Shown in pieces: positions 17,287-27,450 of a DNA stretch of 64,000 nt. Position 1 is the first letter of the stretch. Each line of letters begins with the position of its first letter. Source of the stretch: Herbaspirillum sp. SJZ107. GTDB lineage: Bacteria; Pseudomonadota; Gammaproteobacteria; Burkholderiales; Burkholderiaceae_D. Location: assembly GCF_006715485.1 (NCBI RefSeq), contig NZ_VFNH01000004.1, positions 248,001 through 312,000 of the forward strand. Direction: 5' to 3'. The position numbers were made by a program, and so were the translations under genes. Below the pieces are notes generated by a model. The model was not told the DNA's origin and did not search any database. It saw nothing but the letters and a program-made list of their open reading frames with translations.

Positions 17287-18201
17287 TCAGTGATTGTGGG
17301 TTTCGGGCTGCAGCGTCACGTGGTCGATGCCGTGCTTGTCCAGCAGCATGCCGCGCACCGCCTGCAGCACCTCCGGCCAGCGCGCCATGTTCTCGATCTG
17401 CAGGTGGCCGATCAGGGCCGGCTCCCCGGGCGACATGTCCCACACGTGCAGGTCGTGCACCGAGACCACGCCCGGCACCCGCGCCAGGTCGGCGCCCACT
17501 TGCAGGTAGTCGATCTGGGACGGCACGCCTTCCATCAGGAAATGATACGACTCGCGCAGGATGCCGGCGGTCGAGCGCAGGATCAGCAGCGACACGAAGA
17601 TCGACAGGATCGGGTCGATCCGTACCCAGCCGGTCAGGTGGATGATGGCGCCGGCGGCGATTGCCGCGATCGACCCGAGCAGGTCGCCCAGCACGTTGAC
17701 CAGGGCGGCGCGCGTGTTGATGCTTTGCTCGCCGCGCGACAGCACCCAGGCCACCAGGATGTTGATGGCGGCGCCGATCGAGGCGACCACGAACACGGTC
17801 GCGCCGCCGACGGCTTCCGGATGCACAAGGCGCTTGCCGGCTTCGTACACGATCCAGCACACCAGCAGCAGCATGGCCAGGCTGTTGACGAAGGCGGCCA
17901 GCGCCTCGGCGCGCACGAAGCCGAACGAGTGGCGTGCCGACGGCGGGCGCTTGGCGATGAATTGGGCCATCAGCGCCAGGCCGAGGGCGGCGGCGTCGGT
18001 CGTCATGTGGCCGGCGTCGGAAATCAGCGCCAGCGAATTCGACATGAAGCCGGTCACCACTTCGATCAGCGCGAACAGCAGGGTCAGCCCGAGCGCAATC
18101 GCCAGCGCCCCCTGGCTGCGGCCCTCGATGGTGTGGGCGTGCCGGGCGTCCCCGTCGAGGTGGGCGTGCAGGTGGGCGGAGGAGGCGGGTTGCTGGGACA
18201 T
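17287..18201 (-). CDS. Cation diffusion facilitator (CzcD/ZitB-like metal exporter)
   Basis: This 304-residue protein has a His-rich N-terminus (HLHAHLDGDARHAH), six membrane helices and a C-terminal cytoplasmic domain (VHDLHVWDM..., HGIDHVTLQPE). The helix-2 metal site is SDAGHMTTDA (HxxxD). In helix 5 the usual HxxxD reads NVLGD, with Asn in place of His; the codon is AAC. Such proteins export Zn, Co or Cd by proton exchange. The Asn may alter which metal is carried. No ribosome site is obvious before the ATG and no metal-sensor gene is nearby. Confidence 0.9.
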   Translation of the reverse strand: MSQQPASSAHLHAHLDGDARHAHTIEGRSQGALAIALGLTLLFALIEVVTGFMSNSLALISDAGHMTTDAAALGLALMAQFIAKRPPSARHSFGFVRAEALAAFVNSLAMLLLVCWIVYEAGKRLVHPEAVGGATVFVVASIGAAINILVAWVLSRGEQSINTRAALVNVLGDLLGSIAAIAAGAIIHLTGWVRIDPILSIFVSLLILRSTAGILRESYHFLMEGVPSQIDYLQVGADLARVPGVVSVHDLHVWDMSPGEPALIGHLQIENMARWPEVLQAVRGMLLDKHGIDHVTLQPETHNH

Positions 18202-18301
18202 GGGGAAGGCAGGTCATCAAAATAAACAGCATGAAGTATACCTGCAGGGTGGGGCGCCAAGTCCGCGCCGATGCCGGTTTGCTCATCAATTCATGCGTGC
18301 C

Positions 18302-18330
18302 TTGCATAACCGGCGCCGACTCCCTATAAT
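18302..18330 (+). promoter_or_regulatory. Sigma-70 promoter of tRNA-Val
   Basis: TTGCAT (18302-18307), a 17-bp spacer and a perfect TATAAT (18325-18330), ending ten bases before the tRNA. Confidence 0.8.
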
Positions 18331-18340
18331 AGCGGCACAC

Positions 18341-18417
18341 GGGCGGTTAGTTCAGCTGGTTAGAATACTTGGTCGACATCCAAGGGGTCGCAGATTCGAA
18401 TTCTGCACCGCCCACCA
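18341..18417 (+). tRNA. tRNA-Val (GAC)
   Basis: The 77-nt cloverleaf has a perfect acceptor stem GGGCGGT/ACCGCCC, D-arm GTTC...GAAT, anticodon stem CTTGG/CCAAG, T-arm GCAGA-TTCGAAT-TCTGC and an encoded CCA end. The anticodon loop is TCGACAT, giving anticodon GAC. Position 33 is C rather than the near-universal T. A tRNA-Val just before thrS fits the gene order expected in this group. Confidence 0.93.
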
Positions 18418-18567
18418 GAACATCTCGGGAACTTCACGGTTCCCATATGTAAGAGCGAGAAAGGCATCCACGGTTATGACACCGCGAACTACAACTTGGT
18501 TGTGGGGGAATCGCTAGACGCGGTTTGGTGTGCTTTTGTCTCGAAAAAGCTCTACAACACTGAAATG

Positions 18568-18592
18568 AACGCGCCTGGTGCGCGTTTTTTTT
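18568..18592 (+). terminator. Rho-independent terminator between tRNA-Val and thrS
   Basis: The stem ACGCGC/GCGCGT (18569-18574 with 18580-18585) with loop CTGGT is followed by eight T. It ends the tRNA transcript. The 150 bp between the tRNA and this hairpin hold nothing else I recognise. Confidence 0.8.
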
Positions 18593-18674
18593 CGTCCAAA
18601 GATTTTTAGTTTCAATTCTTTTAATCATTTCATTTACTTAGCGGGCGCGACAGGGCGCCGACAAGGAGATCAAG

Positions 18675-20585
18675 ATGCTGAACGTGCGACTCCCCGACGG
18701 CTCCAGCCGTCAATTCGAAGGACCGGTCACGGTGGCCCAGGTGGCCTCGAGCATTGCCCCGAGCCTGGGCAAGGCTGCGCTGGCCGGCAAGGTCAACGGT
18801 AAAGTGGTCGACACCTCGTTCCTGATCGAGTCCGACGCCGACCTGGCGATCGTCACCGACCGCGATCCGGAAGGCCTGGACGTGATCCGTCACTCGACCG
18901 CCCACCTGCTGGCGTATGCCGTCAAGGAACTGTTTCCGGAAGCCCAGGTCACGATCGGCCCGACCATCGAGAACGGCTTCTACTATGACTTCTCGTACAA
19001 GCGTCCGTTCACCCCGGAAGACTTGACCGCGATCGAAAAGAAGATGGCCGAGCTGGCCAAGAAGGACGAGCAGGTCACCCGCAAGGTGCTGCCGCGCGAC
19101 GAAGCCGTCGCCTACTTCAAGTCGATCGGCGAAGACTACAAGGCCGAGATCATCGCCTCGATCCCGGCGAACGAGGACGTGTCGCTGTATTCGGAAGGCG
19201 GTTTCACCGACCTGTGCCGCGGCCCGCACGTGCCGTCGACCGGCAAGCTGAAAGTGTTCAAGCTGATGAAGCTGGCCGGCGCCTACTGGCGCGGCGACGC
19301 CAAGAACGAGATGCTGCAGCGTATCTACGGCACTGCCTGGGCCAAGAAGGAAGACCAGGAGCAATACCTGCACATGCTGGAGGAAGCCGAGAAGCGCGAC
19401 CACCGCAAGCTGGGCAAGCAGCTCGACCTGTTCCACTTCCAGGACGAAGCCCCGGGCCTGATCTTCTGGCACCCGAAAGGCTGGACCATCTGGCAGCAGG
19501 TCGAGCAGTACATGCGCAAGACCTACCAGATCACCGGCTACAACGAAGTCAAGGCGCCGCAGATCATCGACGTCAGCCTGTGGCAGAAGACTGGTCACTG
19601 GGACAACTATCGTGAAAACATGTTCACGACCGAGTCCGAGAGCCGCACCTATGCGCTCAAGCCGATGAACTGCCCGGGCCACGTGCAGATCTATAACGCC
19701 GGCCTGCGTTCCTACCGCGACCTGCCGCTGCGCTACGGCGAATTCGGCCAGTGCCACCGCAATGAATCGTCGGGCGCGCTGCACGGCCTGATGCGCGTGC
19801 GCGGCTTTACCCAGGACGACGGCCACGTATTCTGCACCGAAGAGCAGATCGCGCCGGAAGTCGTGGCTTTCCACGCCCAGGCGATGCAGGTATATGAAGA
19901 TTTCGGCTTCGAGAACATCGACGTCAAGATCGCGCTGCGTCCGGAAAACCGCATCGGTTCCGATGAAGTCTGGGACCAGGCCGAGGAAGCGCTGCGTTCG
20001 GCACTGCGCGGCTGCGGCGTGGAATGGACCGAGCTGCCGGGCGAGGGCGCCTTCTACGGTCCGAAGATCGAGTACCACCTGAAGGATAGCCTCGGCCGTC
20101 CGTGGCAGGTCGGCACCATGCAGGTCGACTTCTCGATGCCGGGCCGCCTCGGCGCCGAGTATGTATCGGAAGACAATACCCGCAAGGTGCCGGTGATGCT
20201 GCACCGCGCGATCGTCGGTTCGATGGAGCGTTTTATCGGTATCTTGATCGAGAACTATGCCGGTGCGCTGCCGCTGTGGCTGGCCCCGGTGCAAGTCGCC
20301 CTCTTGAATATCTCGGATTCGCAAGCATCTTATGTGAAAGAGGTGGAATCCCGACTGAAAGCCGCCGGTTTGCGTGTTCACGCTGATTTGCGGAACGAGA
20401 AGATTACCTATAAAATCCGTGAGCATTCCGTCCAAAAACTGCCGTACATCCTCGTTGTCGGCGATAAAGAGCGGGATGCCAACACTGTGGCCGTTCGCGC
20501 GCGCGGCAATGTCGACTTGGGCGTGATGTCCGTCGATGCGCTGCTGGAACGCCTCCTGGGCGAGGTGGCATCCAAGGCGAAGTGA
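18675..20585 (+). CDS. thrS: Threonyl-tRNA synthetase
   Basis: The 636-residue cytosolic enzyme charges tRNA-Thr. It has an N-terminal TGS domain ([16 protein letters not shown]), the editing domain with [10 protein letters not shown], class II core motifs with the zinc-ligand region [10 protein letters not shown] and [12 protein letters not shown], and a C-terminal anticodon-binding domain ([11 protein letters not shown]). AAGGAG precedes the ATG. It heads the thrS-infC-rpmI-rplT-pheS-pheT-ihfA block, as in many proteobacteria. The length and all motifs are normal. Confidence 0.97.
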   Translation: MLNVRLPDGSSRQFEGPVTVAQVASSIAPSLGKAALAGKVNGKVVDTSFLIESDADLAIVTDRDPEGLDVIRHSTAHLLAYAVKELFPEAQVTIGPTIENGFYYDFSYKRPFTPEDLTAIEKKMAELAKKDEQVTRKVLPRDEAVAYFKSIGEDYKAEIIASIPANEDVSLYSEGGFTDLCRGPHVPSTGKLKVFKLMKLAGAYWRGDAKNEMLQRIYGTAWAKKEDQEQYLHMLEEAEKRDHRKLGKQLDLFHFQDEAPGLIFWHPKGWTIWQQVEQYMRKTYQITGYNEVKAPQIIDVSLWQKTGHWDNYRENMFTTESESRTYALKPMNCPGHVQIYNAGLRSYRDLPLRYGEFGQCHRNESSGALHGLMRVRGFTQDDGHVFCTEEQIAPEVVAFHAQAMQVYEDFGFENIDVKIALRPENRIGSDEVWDQAEEALRSALRGCGVEWTELPGEGAFYGPKIEYHLKDSLGRPWQVGTMQVDFSMPGRLGAEYVSEDNTRKVPVMLHRAIVGSMERFIGILIENYAGALPLWLAPVQVALLNISDSQASYVKEVESRLKAAGLRVHADLRNEKITYKIREHSVQKLPYILVVGDKERDANTVAVRARGNVDLGVMSVDALLERLLGEVASKAK

Positions 20586-20638
20586 TCGTTTCCGCCTTGA
20601 GGAACGGCCGAACATAATCAACTACCAAAGGAAACAAA

Positions 20639-21163
20639 ATAGCTACTGACAAGTCTTCAAATCGCATCAATGGCGAAATCACCTATCCGGAAATGCGTCT
20701 GAACGGTGTGGACAACGAGCCGCTGGGCATTGTGAGCCTGGCCGAAGCGTTCCGTCTGGCTGAAGAAGCGAACGTCGACCTCGTGGAAATCGCGCCGAAC
20801 GCGGTTCCGCCGGTCTGCCGTCTCATGGACTACGGCAAGTTCAAGTATTCGGAGCAGAAGAAACAGCACGAAGCGAAGCTGAAGCAGAAGATCATCCAGG
20901 TCAAGGAAATCAAGTTCCGTCCGGGTACGGACGAGGGTGACTACAGCATCAAGCTGCGCAACCTGATCAAGTTCCTGGAAGAGGGTGACAAGACCAAGAT
21001 CACCCTGCGTTTCCGCGGCCGCGAAATGGCCCACCAGGACATCGGCCAGCGCATGCTGGAGCGTCTGCGTGGCGACCTCGAGCCGTATGGCGTGGTCGAG
21101 CAGTTCCCGAAGCTGGAAGGCCGCCAGATGATCATGGTCGTCGGCCCGAAGAAGAAAAAGTAA
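20639..21163 (+). CDS. infC: Translation initiation factor IF-3
   Basis: The 174-residue factor starts with a rare codon: the frame opens at ATA (20639-20641), followed by GCT ACT GAC, with AAGGAA about seven bases upstream. The first ATG in frame is at 20693, but starting there would remove the conserved N-terminal stretch ([13 protein letters not shown]). In E. coli infC starts with AUU, and IF-3 represses its own synthesis by rejecting non-AUG starts, so the AUA start should give the same autocontrol. The protein has the usual N domain, a lysine-rich linker and the C domain ending GPKKKK. It binds the 30S subunit. Confidence 0.95.
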   Translation: MATDKSSNRINGEITYPEMRLNGVDNEPLGIVSLAEAFRLAEEANVDLVEIAPNAVPPVCRLMDYGKFKYSEQKKQHEAKLKQKIIQVKEIKFRPGTDEGDYSIKLRNLIKFLEEGDKTKITLRFRGREMAHQDIGQRMLERLRGDLEPYGVVEQFPKLEGRQMIMVVGPKKKK

Positions 21164-21209
21164 GCTTCTGCGCGGCGCGGCATTCGCCGTGATGGCTGGA
21201 CAGAGTGGG

Positions 21210-21252
21210 GCCGGTGGCGGGCCGCAGGGTGATCCTGCGTCCCGCCACCGGC
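21210..21252 (+). other. Long hairpin in the infC-rpmI gap
   Basis: GCCGGTGGCGGG (21210-21221) pairs perfectly with 21241-21252; after one mismatch CGCAGG pairs with CCTGCG around a 5-nt loop. No T-run follows. The 322-bp gap also holds TAGAAT at 21328-21333, a possible -10 for rpmI-rplT, with weak TTCCTC 17 bp upstream. The hairpin may be a leader structure tied to L20 autoregulation, or a barrier to read-through; neither is shown. Confidence 0.5.
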
Positions 21253-21485
21253 CTATTCCCGTTTCACGCTCGTTGCGTCGTGCAATCAACTGCAGGCCGA
21301 ACCATTCCTCCGGAATCAAACTTGTGGTAGAATCTGCGGTTCCCGTTTCGAGAGATGCGGGAATGCAAGACTGTAGTGGACTCGCTTCCGCTGCAGAAAC
21401 AAGTGAAAGCAGGCATCCAAGAGCAGCGTTGCTGCCACCTGCAATCCTGTTACATATGAGGCTGCCTATAAAAGGGCAGATGACT

Positions 21486-21686
21486 ATGCCGAAAATGAAA
21501 ACCAAAAGCTCCGCGAAAAAGCGTTTTCGCGTGCGTCCGGGTGGTACCGTCAAATCGGGTATGGCGTTCAAGCGTCACATCCTGACCAAGAAGACCACCA
21601 AGAACAAGCGCCAGCTGCGTGGCACCCGTAACATCAATGCATCGGACGTCACGAGCGTCTACCGCATGATGCCGTCGGCCGTCTAA
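21486..21686 (+). CDS. rpmI: 50S ribosomal protein L35
   Basis: This 66-residue basic protein of the large subunit begins [15 protein letters not shown] and carries [28 protein letters not shown], the standard L35 pattern. The start at 21486 is fixed by the conserved N-terminus. It is 20 bp upstream of rplT and surely co-transcribed with it. Confidence 0.96.
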   Translation: MPKMKTKSSAKKRFRVRPGGTVKSGMAFKRHILTKKTTKNKRQLRGTRNINASDVTSVYRMMPSAV

Positions 21687-21706
21687 TCTCACACTAAGGA
21701 GCGAAT

Positions 21707-22069
21707 ATGCCTCGAGTAAAACGTGGGGTTACTGCACGTGCCCGTCACAAGAAGGTTCTTGAACTTGCCAAAGGCTACCGTGGCCGTCGCAGCAAGGTAT
21801 TCCGTATTGCCAAGCAAGCAGTCATGCGCGCTGGCCAGTACGCTTACCGCGACCGCCGCAACAAGAAGCGCGTTTTCCGCGCACTGTGGATCACCCGTAT
21901 CAACGCAGCTTCGCGTTCGCACGGCATGACCTACAGCGCATTCATGAACGGCCTGAAGAAAGCCGCGATTGAACTGGACCGTAAAGTCCTGGCCGACATG
22001 GCTGTCAACGACAAGCCGGCATTTGCCGCTATCGTGAACACCGTCAAGGCACAAGTCGCTGCTGCTTAA
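21707..22069 (+). CDS. rplT: 50S ribosomal protein L20
   Basis: This 120-residue protein, essential for early 50S assembly, begins [18 protein letters not shown] and has the [14 protein letters not shown] helix that binds 23S rRNA. AAGGAG precedes the ATG. In enterics L20 represses rpmI-rplT translation by binding their leader; the structured gap before rpmI here could serve the same end. Confidence 0.97.
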   Translation: MPRVKRGVTARARHKKVLELAKGYRGRRSKVFRIAKQAVMRAGQYAYRDRRNKKRVFRALWITRINAASRSHGMTYSAFMNGLKKAAIELDRKVLADMAVNDKPAFAAIVNTVKAQVAAA

Positions 22070-22113
22070 TCGCTGAGCGAACCATAGCGCCGCAGCGATG
22101 CGGCGCAAAAAGG

Positions 22114-22153
22114 ACGGGGCAAAGGTTTCACGACCGATGCCCTGTTTTTGTTT
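22114..22153 (+). terminator. Terminator or attenuator between rplT and pheS
   Basis: ACGGGGCA (22114-22121) pairs with TGCCCTGT (22138-22145) with one G-T wobble, followed by a T-rich tail TTTTGTTT. A second hairpin GCGCCGC/GCGGCGC lies just upstream (22087-22106). No phenylalanine-rich leader peptide is visible, so simple partial termination is more likely than pheL-type attenuation. Confidence 0.45.
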
Positions 22154-22191
22154 CTGGCGCCTCCCGCCCTTCAATAGGAAAAGAACACGCA

Positions 22192-23208
22192 ATGAACTCG
22201 CTGGAAGAACTCGTCGTCTCCGCCCAGTCCGACTTTGGCGCCGCCCAGGACGCTGCCGCGCTGGAAAACGCTAAAGCGAAATACCTGGGCAAGACCGGCC
22301 AGGTGACCGAACTGATGAAGGGCCTGGGCAAGCTCGACCCGGACCAGCGCAAGGCGCAGGGCGCCCTGATCAATGCTGCCAAAGAAAAAATCGAACAGGC
22401 ATTGACCGCCCGCCGCGAAGACCTCGCCAACGCCCAGCTGATGGCGCGCCTGAATGCCGAAGCGATCGACGTCACGCTGCCGGGCCGCGGCCGCGGCATC
22501 GGCGGCATCCATCCGGTCATGCGCACTTGGGAACGGGTCGAACAGATCTTCCGCTCCATCGGTTTCGACGTGGCCGACGGCCCGGAAATCGAGACCGACT
22601 GGACCAACTTCACGGCACTCAACAGCCCGGAAAACCACCCGGCGCGTTCGATGCAGGACACCTTCTATATCGAAGGCAATGACAGCACCGGCAAGCCGCT
22701 GCTGCTGCGCACGCATACCAGCCCGATGCAGGTGCGTTATGCGCGCACGCATACGCCGCCCATCAAGGTGATCGCACCGGGCCGCACCTACCGCGTCGAC
22801 AGCGACGCCACCCACTCGCCGATGTTCCACCAGGTCGAAGGCCTGTGGATCGGCGAAGACATCAGCTTTGCCGACCTCAAGGGCGTGTACCTGAACTTCG
22901 TCAAGGCCTTCTTCGAGACCGACGACCTGCAGGTCCGCTTCCGTCCATCCTACTTCCCGTTCACCGAACCGTCGGCCGAGATCGACATCGCCTTCGGCTC
23001 CGGTCCGCTGAAGGGCCGCTGGCTGGAAGTGTCGGGCGCCGGCCAGGTGCACCCGACCGTGGTGCGCAATTTCGGCCTGGATCCGGAAAAGTTCATCGGT
23101 TTCGCGTTCGGCTCCGGCCTCGAGCGCCTGACCATGCTGCGCTACGGTATCAACGATTTGCGTCTGTTTTATGAAGGCGATCTGCGCTTCCTGAAACAGT
23201 TCAATTAA
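22192..23208 (+). CDS. pheS: Phenylalanyl-tRNA synthetase alpha chain
   Basis: The 338-residue catalytic subunit has an N-terminal coiled coil, the class II core with motif 2 around [11 protein letters not shown] and [15 protein letters not shown], and motif 3 [14 protein letters not shown] near the end. It forms the alpha2-beta2 enzyme with PheT, encoded 34 bp downstream. The length is typical. Confidence 0.97.
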   Translation: MNSLEELVVSAQSDFGAAQDAAALENAKAKYLGKTGQVTELMKGLGKLDPDQRKAQGALINAAKEKIEQALTARREDLANAQLMARLNAEAIDVTLPGRGRGIGGIHPVMRTWERVEQIFRSIGFDVADGPEIETDWTNFTALNSPENHPARSMQDTFYIEGNDSTGKPLLLRTHTSPMQVRYARTHTPPIKVIAPGRTYRVDSDATHSPMFHQVEGLWIGEDISFADLKGVYLNFVKAFFETDDLQVRFRPSYFPFTEPSAEIDIAFGSGPLKGRWLEVSGAGQVHPTVVRNFGLDPEKFIGFAFGSGLERLTMLRYGINDLRLFYEGDLRFLKQFN

Positions 23209-23242
23209 GAAGAACAACGCAAACCATCAAGGCTAAAAGATT

Positions 23243-25669
23243 ATGCAATTCTCCGAAAACTGGCTCCGTTCCATGGTCGATCCGAAGATGAATTCGGACG
23301 AACTCTCCCACCTGCTCACCATGTCCGGCCTCGAAGTCGAGGAAGTCGAAGCGGTCGCGCCGCCGTTTTCCAACGTGGTCGTGGCCGAAGTCAAGGAAGT
23401 GGCCAAGCACCCGAACGCCGACCGCCTGAACGTGTGCCAGGTCGACGTCGGCAGCGGCACGCTCTTGAATATCGTGTGCGGCGCGCCGAATGTGCGTGCC
23501 GGCATGAAGGCGATCTGTGCCAAGGCCGGCGCCGTGCTGCCGCCGGGCGCGGACGGCAAGCCCTTCGAGATCAAGGTCGGCAAGCTGCGCGGCGTCGAAT
23601 CCCAGGGCATGCTGTGCTCGGCCAAGGAACTCAAGATTTCGGAAGAGGGCAGCGGCCTGATGGAGCTGCCGGAAGATGCGCCGGTCGGCCAGAACATCCG
23701 CGACTATCTCGGCCTGAACGACCTGAAATTCACGATCAAGCTGACCCCGAACAAGGCTGACTGCCTGTCGGTGCTGGGCGTGGCGCGCGAAGTGTCGGCG
23801 CTGACCGGCTCGCCGCTGAGCCTGCCGGCGCTGCGCAGCGTCCCCGTGACGATCGACGAAGTGCTGCCGGCAAAGATCTCGGCACCGGACCTGTGCGGCC
23901 GCTTTACCGGCCGCGTGATCCGTGGCCTGAACGCCAGGGCGGCCACCCCAGAGTGGATGAAGCGCCGCCTGGAACGCTCGGGCCAGCGCTCGGTGTCGGC
24001 CCTGGTCGACATCTCGAACTACGTGATGCTCGAAGTCGGCCGTCCGTCGCACGTGTTCGACCTGAACAAGATCCATGGCAGTATCGACGTGCGCTGGGGC
24101 AGGAAGGGCGAGTCGCTGAAGCTCCTGAACGGCAATACCGTCGAGGTCGACGAGTGGGTTGGCGTGATCGCCGACGACAAGGAAATCGAATCGCTGGCCG
24201 GCATCATGGGCGGCGACTCGACCGCCGTCACCCTGGACACCACGGACATCTACCTGGAAGCCGCCTTCTGGTGGCCGAACGCGATCCAGGGCCGCGCACG
24301 CCGCTACAACTTCTCGACCGATGCCGCGCATCGTTTCGAGCGCGGCGTCGATTACGCGACCACGGTCGAACACATCGAGCGCATCACTACCCTGATCGTC
24401 GAGATCTGCGGCACGCTTGATACCAAGGTCGGTCCGGTCGACGACCAGATCGCCAATCTGCCGGAACGCAAGCCGGTGCTGCTGCGCACCGCGCGTGCCG
24501 CCAAGGTCATCGGCGTCGACATCACCGACGAGACGGTGGCCGACATCTTCACCCGCCTGGGCCTGCCGTTTACGCAAGAACCCGGCCAGTTCCACGTGAC
24601 CTCGCCGTCCTACCGCTTCGACATCGAGATCGAGGAAGACCTGATCGAGGAAGTCGCGCGCGTGTACGGCTTCGAGAACATCCCGACGCTGCCGCCGGTT
24701 GCCCCGAGCGCGATGCTGATCGAGCCGGAAAACACCCGCTCGCTGTTCGCGATCCGTCACCAGCTGGCCGACCTCGGCTACCAGGAAGTGGTCAACATGA
24801 GCTTCGTGGAGCAGCAGTGGGAAGCGGATTTCGCCGCCAACACGGATCCGATCCGCCTGCAGAACCCGATCGCCAGCCAGATGAGCGTGATGCGTTCGAC
24901 GCTGATCGGCAGCCTGGTCGCCAACGTGCGCTACAACCTGAACCGCAAGGCCGGGCGCGTGCGCGTGTTCGAGATCGGCGCCGTGTTCAAGCGCAACGCC
25001 GAGGTGCAGGATGGTCCGCTGGCAGTGGCCGGCTTCGAACAGCCCAAGCGCGTGGCCGCGATCGCCTACGGTCCTGCGTTCGAGGAGCAGTGGGGGCAGC
25101 CGACCCGCGCGGTCGATTTCTTCGACGTCAAGGCCGACCTGGAAGCGCTGTTCGCGCCGCGCCAGGTACGCTTTGCCAAGATGGACCACCCGGCCCTGCA
25201 CCCGGGCCGCTGCGCCGCGGTCGAGATCGACGGCAAGCAGGTCGGCTTCCTCGGCGAACTGCATCCGCGCTGGCAGCAGAAGTACGACCTGCCGCAGGCG
25301 CCGGTCCTGTTCGAAGTCGACGCCGAAGCCCTGCGCCAGCGCGACCTGCCGCGCTACAGCGAGATTTCGAAGTTCCCGGGCGCCACGCGCGACCTGGCGC
25401 TGGTGGTCAAGCAGGACGTCCCGGCCCAGGCTTTGCTGGATGCTTTCAGCGCAGAACTATCGTCCAATCCGGTTGGGAAACTCGTGCAAGCCGTTGTTTT
25501 GTTTGATGAATATCGCGGCAAAGGTTTGGAACAAGACGAAAAAAGTCTTGCGTTCCGCTTTGGCTTGCAAGATACTCAATCGACGTTGCAGGACGATGCG
25601 GTCGATGCCATCATGGCTGCGCTTGCTGCTGCGGCACAACAAAAACACGGCGCCAAATTGCGCGCCTGA
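23243..25669 (+). CDS. pheT: Phenylalanyl-tRNA synthetase beta chain
   Basis: This is an 808-residue subunit with an N-terminal tRNA-binding (EMAP-like) domain holding [14 protein letters not shown], a B3/4 editing domain, a B5 domain, a catalytic-like core and a C-terminal FDX-ACB anticodon-binding domain ([19 protein letters not shown]). It pairs with PheS. The start at 23243 gives the standard MQFSENWLR terminus. Confidence 0.97.
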   Translation: MQFSENWLRSMVDPKMNSDELSHLLTMSGLEVEEVEAVAPPFSNVVVAEVKEVAKHPNADRLNVCQVDVGSGTLLNIVCGAPNVRAGMKAICAKAGAVLPPGADGKPFEIKVGKLRGVESQGMLCSAKELKISEEGSGLMELPEDAPVGQNIRDYLGLNDLKFTIKLTPNKADCLSVLGVAREVSALTGSPLSLPALRSVPVTIDEVLPAKISAPDLCGRFTGRVIRGLNARAATPEWMKRRLERSGQRSVSALVDISNYVMLEVGRPSHVFDLNKIHGSIDVRWGRKGESLKLLNGNTVEVDEWVGVIADDKEIESLAGIMGGDSTAVTLDTTDIYLEAAFWWPNAIQGRARRYNFSTDAAHRFERGVDYATTVEHIERITTLIVEICGTLDTKVGPVDDQIANLPERKPVLLRTARAAKVIGVDITDETVADIFTRLGLPFTQEPGQFHVTSPSYRFDIEIEEDLIEEVARVYGFENIPTLPPVAPSAMLIEPENTRSLFAIRHQLADLGYQEVVNMSFVEQQWEADFAANTDPIRLQNPIASQMSVMRSTLIGSLVANVRYNLNRKAGRVRVFEIGAVFKRNAEVQDGPLAVAGFEQPKRVAAIAYGPAFEEQWGQPTRAVDFFDVKADLEALFAPRQVRFAKMDHPALHPGRCAAVEIDGKQVGFLGELHPRWQQKYDLPQAPVLFEVDAEALRQRDLPRYSEISKFPGATRDLALVVKQDVPAQALLDAFSAELSSNPVGKLVQAVVLFDEYRGKGLEQDEKSLAFRFGLQDTQSTLQDDAVDAIMAALAAAAQQKHGAKLRA

Positions 25670-25797
25670 GGGGATCTGGAAGGGGTTCCCTCATTCCAAA
25701 ATGACTGTTGATCTGAAGGTAGGGCTTTCAAATTAATAATAATGACCTTGATTCCGCCGTACTCCAGGAGGCGCTGAACGCCGACCTGCATCGTGCG

Positions 25798-26166
25798 ATG
25801 CAGGTGGCGCGAGTGCGGCAAGAAGCGGAAAAGGAATTGCCGACCTTGACCAAGGCGGAGCTGGCCGAGCTGCTGTTCGAGCAGGTCGGCCTGAACAAGC
25901 GCGAAGCCAAGGACATGGTCGAGACCTTCTTCGATGAAATCCGTAACGCGCTCGAGCGTGGGGAAGCCGTCAAGCTGTCAGGCTTCGGCAACTTCCAGCT
26001 GCGCGACAAGCCGCAGCGCCCCGGGCGCAATCCGAAAACCGGCGAGGAAATCCCGATCACGGCGCGCCGTGTCGTGACGTTCCACGCCAGCCAGAAGCTG
26101 AAAGGTATGGTCGAGGAAGCCGGGCCAGCGAGTACGGGCACCTCTGCGCTGGCACACGCCGCCTGA
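25798..26166 (+). CDS. ihfA: Integration host factor alpha subunit
   Basis: This DNA-bending protein shows the whole IHF-alpha core: [37 protein letters not shown], and [22 protein letters not shown] with the intercalating Pro. The ATG at 25798 gives 122 residues, about 15 longer at the N-terminus than enteric IHF-alpha, but it has no ribosome site. The frame stays open and coding-like up to 25723, and AGGG lies seven bases before an in-frame ATT at 25732, so the true start may be non-AUG and further upstream. It follows pheT as in most proteobacteria. Confidence 0.93.
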   Translation: MQVARVRQEAEKELPTLTKAELAELLFEQVGLNKREAKDMVETFFDEIRNALERGEAVKLSGFGNFQLRDKPQRPGRNPKTGEEIPITARRVVTFHASQKLKGMVEEAGPASTGTSALAHAA

Positions 26167-26208
26167 GACCTGCCTGCATCGCCGACCGGGTTCCTCTCCA
26201 CGTAAGCC

Positions 26209-26613
26209 ATGAACGATCGACCGAACAAGAACGAACTGACCGTGCTGCCGCCGATTCCGGCCAAGCGCTATTTCACGATTGGTGAAGTCAGCGAATTGTG
26301 CGGGGTCAAGCCGCATGTGTTGCGCTACTGGGAGCAGGAATTTACCCAACTAAAGCCTGTCAAACGCCGTGGAAATCGCCGCTATTACCAGCACCACGAA
26401 GTGCTGCTGATCCGGCGGATCCGCGAGCTGCTGTACGAGCAGGGGTTCACCATAAGCGGCGCGCGCAACCGTCTCGATGGCCGCAACGGCCCGCCCGATG
26501 AGGTCGAAGCCATCCCTGAGGCGCCGCCGGTTCCGACACTGTCGCCGGACCAGTTGCGCACGGAATTGCAGGCCATCCTTGCCGTGCTGCGGGGCGGTTC
26601 GCAGGCTGTCTGA
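26209..26613 (+). CDS. MerR family transcriptional regulator
   Basis: The 134-residue regulator has an N-terminal MerR winged helix: KRYFTIGEVSELCGVKPHVLRYWEQEF, then RGNRRYYQHHEVLLIRRIRELL. The C-terminal part is short and Pro-rich, without Cys ligands, so it is not a metal sensor of the MerR/CueR kind. A MerR-like gene directly after ihfA is common in proteobacteria, but its targets are not established. Confidence 0.9.
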   Translation: MNDRPNKNELTVLPPIPAKRYFTIGEVSELCGVKPHVLRYWEQEFTQLKPVKRRGNRRYYQHHEVLLIRRIRELLYEQGFTISGARNRLDGRNGPPDEVEAIPEAPPVPTLSPDQLRTELQAILAVLRGGSQAV

Positions 26614-26810
26614 GCCGGCCTGCCGGCACGCCGGTCCGAGGCAATTCCAGGTTAGGCGAGCTCAGGTATTCGTGCGCCCTGTTGTTCTGCACCTCGGAGG
26701 TGCTAGAATGTCACTTGCGAATGTTGCTGACTCAAACGCATGACCTAAAACGGGGCGTGAGGTGTCAGCCTCGGCTCTTTCCTGTACCAGGAAAAATCTA
26801 AGGGAAGACA

Positions 26811-27443
26811 ATGATACGCGTTGCCATTTGTGACGATCACCAGATAGTTCGAGCAGGTTTCAAACAGATATTTTCGTCGTCCGGCGATTTCGAAGTCGTC
26901 GCCGAAGGCGCAACCGGGCGTGAAGCCCTCGATATCGCACGTCGTGAAATTTGCGACGTCCTGCTGCTGGATATTGCCATGCCCGACCAGAGCGGCATCG
27001 ATATCCTGCGGACCATCCGCCAGGGCCAGCCCAACCTGCCGGTGCTGATCCTGTCCGGCTATCCAGCCCAGCAATACGCGCTGAACCTGTTCAAGATGGG
27101 CGCCAATGGCTACCTGAACAAGGAATGCGACGCCGACGAACTCAAGACTGCCGTCCGTACCGTCTACCAGGGCCGGCGCTACGTCAGCTCGCAGGTCGGC
27201 GAACTGCTGGCCCAGAGCTTCGACCGCGATCCCAACACGGCGCTGCACACCGAGTTGTCGGACCGTGAATTCCAGGTGTTCCTGCGCCTGGCCAAGGGTG
27301 CGACCGTGTCGGACATCGGCAATGCGCTGTCGCTGTCGATCAAGACGGTGTCGACTTACCGTACCCGCATCATGGAAAAGATGGGCCTGCAGTCCAACAG
27401 CGACCTCACCTATTACGCCATGAAAAACAACCTGCTCGACTGA
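26811..27443 (+). CDS. NarL/FixJ-type response regulator
   Basis: The 210-residue regulator has a receiver domain (acidic DDH near the start, phospho-acceptor Asp in LLLDIAMPDQSG, Thr/Ser switch in LILSGYP, Lys in GYLNKE) and a C-terminal LuxR-type helix-turn-helix (LSDREFQVFLRLAKGATVSDI...). The likely partner is the histidine kinase encoded 290 bp downstream, but a terminator separates them. A candidate promoter is TTGTTC at 26682 with TAGAAT at 26704-26709. The 197-bp gap before it holds no tRNA that I can fold. Confidence 0.92.
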   Translation: MIRVAICDDHQIVRAGFKQIFSSSGDFEVVAEGATGREALDIARREICDVLLLDIAMPDQSGIDILRTIRQGQPNLPVLILSGYPAQQYALNLFKMGANGYLNKECDADELKTAVRTVYQGRRYVSSQVGELLAQSFDRDPNTALHTELSDREFQVFLRLAKGATVSDIGNALSLSIKTVSTYRTRIMEKMGLQSNSDLTYYAMKNNLLD

Positions 27444-27450
27444 GCAGGCG

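Noticed and set aside
22070-22191. pheL-type attenuation leader before pheS
   Set aside because: A terminator-like hairpin is present but no short ORF with Phe codons precedes it.
26740-26810. Possible tRNA-Pro after the MerR-like gene, as in some related genomes
   Set aside because: Only the first eight bases look similar; no cloverleaf or CCA end can be folded.
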